Source: Anaerolineales bacterium (lineage in GTDB: Bacteria > Chloroflexota > Anaerolineae > Anaerolineales > UBA6663). Taken from it: a stretch of 5,540 bases of DNA. The notes under the pieces are model-generated. The model ran no database searches, was not told the origin of the DNA, and was given only the letters and a program-made list of their open reading frames with translations. Each line of letters starts with the position of its first letter. Positions within the stretch are counted from its first letter, which is position 1. The DNA lies in NCBI GenBank assembly GCA_017999235.1, contig JAGOBN010000320.1, positions 1 through 5,540 of the forward strand. The letters are read 5' to 3'. The translations under genes and the position numbers were made by a program. This document shows positions 4,716-5,540 of the stretch, in pieces.

Positions 4716-4940
4716 GTTATGCATAATCCGTATCCCCGCTGAGTGGCTCCACCCGGGCCGGGACGCCTGAGGGTTCCCGGTCTGTCACTGCATCGCTGGC
4801 TCACTGTCCGCCTTAAGCGCTCAACTGCCTCGGCCGTTGTTCACCGGGCTCCCGCTGGGGAGCGGCTTCAAAAAAGCTTCACAGTCAGACCAGACCGATC
4901 AGCGTCGGGCAGCCCAAGCTGGGACCGGATCTATTGAGGC
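4716..4940 (+). ncRNA. Candidate rod-shaped structured RNA, 6S-like, or long prfC leader
   Basis: No convincing protein gene lies here, yet the two ends pair over about 200 bases. Segments by eye: 4723-4725/4932-4934, 4726-4730/4926-4930, 4733-4736/4921-4924, 4738-4740/4917-4919, 4745-4748/4911-4914, 4762-4766/4902-4906, 4768-4770/4899-4901, 4778-4784/4891-4897 and 4787-4790/4882-4885, in all 38 pairs with small bulges. An asymmetric bubble (4791-4812 against 4872-4881) separates these from an apical arm: 4813-4814/4870-4871, 4815-4818/4865-4868, 4819-4822/4860-4863, 4827-4829/4847-4849 and 4831-4833/4844-4846. Closing stem, open bubble and apical stem in about 220 bases are the hallmarks of 6S RNA (ssrS), which holds sigma70 RNA polymerase. 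Short strings such as GGGCC, CCTGAG, GTCCG, CCTTAA and TTCACC occur in the same order as in E. coli 6S as I remember it. A promoter sits at the right place. GC-rich sequence makes chance pairing easy, and an untranslated prfC leader is the alternative. Confidence 0.4.
4717..4726. repeat. AT-rich palindrome at the predicted transcription start
   Basis: TTATGCATAA is a perfect 10-bp palindrome in otherwise GC-rich DNA, 8 bases downstream of the TAGAAT box, so it overlaps or abuts the predicted start site. It could be an operator half-site pair or simply a melting-prone start region. CATAAT at 4722-4727 within it also resembles a second -10 box. Confidence 0.4.
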
Positions 4941-4965
4941 GGGTGGTTGAACATTGACCTCCGCC
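4938..4965 (+). promoter_or_regulatory. Hairpin in the prfC leader
   Basis: GGCGG (4938-4942) pairs with CCGCC (4961-4965), and inside it GGT (4945-4947) with ACC (4957-4959), around a 9-base loop. It starts where the long rod ends and finishes 15 bases before the prfC ribosome binding site. It could be the 3' hairpin of the upstream RNA, without a U-tract, or part of the prfC leader. TTGAAC and TTGACC within it resemble -35 boxes, but no -10 follows at a suitable distance. Confidence 0.35.
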
Positions 4966-4997
4966 GACTTGGGTTTGAGCAAGGAAGAAGGCCAATC

Positions 4998-5540
4998 ATG
5001 GAAGTATCGTTTGACCCGCGTCCGGCGGCGGTCATGGAGCCGGCCGCTGACGCGATCCGGTCCCGCCGGACGTTTGCGATCATTTCGCACCCGGATGCCG
5101 GGAAGACCACGCTGACGGAAAAGCTGCTGCTCTACGGCAACGCCATCGATTTGGCCGGCAACGTGCGCGCGCGCCACAATCAGCGCAGCACAACTTCCGA
5201 CTGGATGGCGATTGAGCGTGAACGGGGCATTTCCGTTTCCTCGACCGTGCTGCAATTCCCTTACCAGGGCTATGTCCTCAATCTGCTCGACACGCCGGGA
5301 CACCAGGATTTTTCGGAAGACACGTATCGCACGCTGGCCGCGGTGGACAGCGCGGTGATGGTCCTGGACGGGGCCAAGGGCATTGAGCCGCAGACGCGCC
5401 GGCTGTTTGAGGTTTGCCGGCAGCGGGGTATCCCGGTCTTCACCTTCATCAACAAGATGGACCGTCCCGCCCGCGATCCGCTCGAACTGCTGGATGAGAT
5501 TGAGCAGCTGCTGGGCATGCAGCCCGTGCCGATGAATTGG
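4998..5540 (+). CDS. prfC: Peptide chain release factor 3 (RF3), N-terminal 181 residues
   Basis: RF3 is a translational GTPase that removes RF1 or RF2 from the ribosome after peptide release. The visible part is its G domain. G1 (P-loop) is SHPDAGKT at 30-37 within the RF3 hallmark [34 protein letters not shown] at 67-80 carries switch I and is diagnostic of RF3 against EF-G, which lacks SDWM. G3 is [16 protein letters not shown] (98-113), and G4 is NKMD (152-155). [11 protein letters not shown] (159-169) also matches RF3. The ATG at 4998 has AAGGA/GAAGG at 4981-4991 as a strong ribosome binding site. An in-frame ATG at 5034 would give an N-terminus closer to E. coli length (10 rather than 22 residues before RRTFA) but has a poorer site. 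The gene continues past the right edge. A 391-base structured gap separates it from the aldolase, so it is probably transcribed independently. Confidence 0.97.
   Translation, partial: MEVSFDPRPAAVMEPAADAIRSRRTFAIISHPDAGKTTLTEKLLLYGNAIDLAGNVRARHNQRSTTSDWMAIERERGISVSSTVLQFPYQGYVLNLLDTPGHQDFSEDTYRTLAAVDSAVMVLDGAKGIEPQTRRLFEVCRQRGIPVFTFINKMDRPARDPLELLDEIEQLLGMQPVPMNW

Noticed and set aside
4771..4800. Cobalamin riboswitch B12-box resemblance (GTCACTG after GGTTC)
   Set aside because: The box differs from GCCACTG, the other conserved cobalamin riboswitch elements are absent, and prfC is not a cobalamin-related gene.
4785..4806. Direct repeat TCACTG at 4785 and 4801
   Set aside because: Only two six-base copies, easily chance. 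There is no array and no CRISPR-like spacing.
4743..4937. 64-codon plus-strand ORF in the gap before prfC
   Set aside because: No ribosome binding site and no domain, and it overlaps the long-range RNA pairing, which explains the region better.

Overview
The window is GC-rich and gene-dense. It suggests a Gram-negative, probably proteobacterial, chromosome. The hints are RF3 (prfC), a PAS-GAF-GGDEF signalling protein, purine-rich Shine-Dalgarno sites and a proteobacterial-looking extended -10 promoter. No rRNA or other taxonomic marker is present, so the assignment is tentative.

Layout. Positions 1-1335 (minus strand) hold the N-terminal 445 residues of a PAS-GAF-GGDEF diguanylate cyclase that runs off the left edge. 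A 386-base divergent intergenic region follows, with an 8-bp hairpin in the cyclase leader and a -10-like box pointing right. Next come five plus-strand genes with gaps of about 20-60 bases, which may be co-transcribed: a MazF/PemK-family toxin with no antitoxin beside it (1722-2087), a DUF1905/YdeI-OmdA protein (2148-2597), an alpha/beta hydrolase of the Nap carboxylesterase type (2621-3481), an uncharacterised zinc-ribbon protein (3541-3951), and a class II (FucA-like) aldolase (3974-4606). A 17-codon ORF with a good Shine-Dalgarno site lies between the hydrolase and the zinc-ribbon gene. Its stop overlaps the zinc-ribbon start as TGATG.

The 391-base gap at 4607-4997 has no convincing protein gene but is structured. 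It holds a GC hairpin just after the aldolase, an extended -10 promoter, an AT-rich palindrome at the expected transcription start, and a roughly 220-base stretch whose ends pair over a long distance into an interrupted rod with an asymmetric internal bubble. That architecture resembles 6S RNA. The gap ends in a hairpin and a strong ribosome binding site, followed by the first 181 codons of prfC (peptide chain release factor 3), which runs off the right edge.

How the genes relate. The five-gene run does not form a recognisable pathway. It combines a toxin-like endoribonuclease, a stress-linked YdeI-type protein, an esterase, a zinc-ribbon protein and a sugar-phosphate aldolase, and looks like accessory or housekeeping genes collected in one transcription direction. 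The strongest candidates for something undescribed are the structured RNA upstream of prfC, the leader-peptide arrangement at 3488-3541, and the orphan MazF with His in place of the usual Arg. All RNA folding here was done by eye and needs computation.
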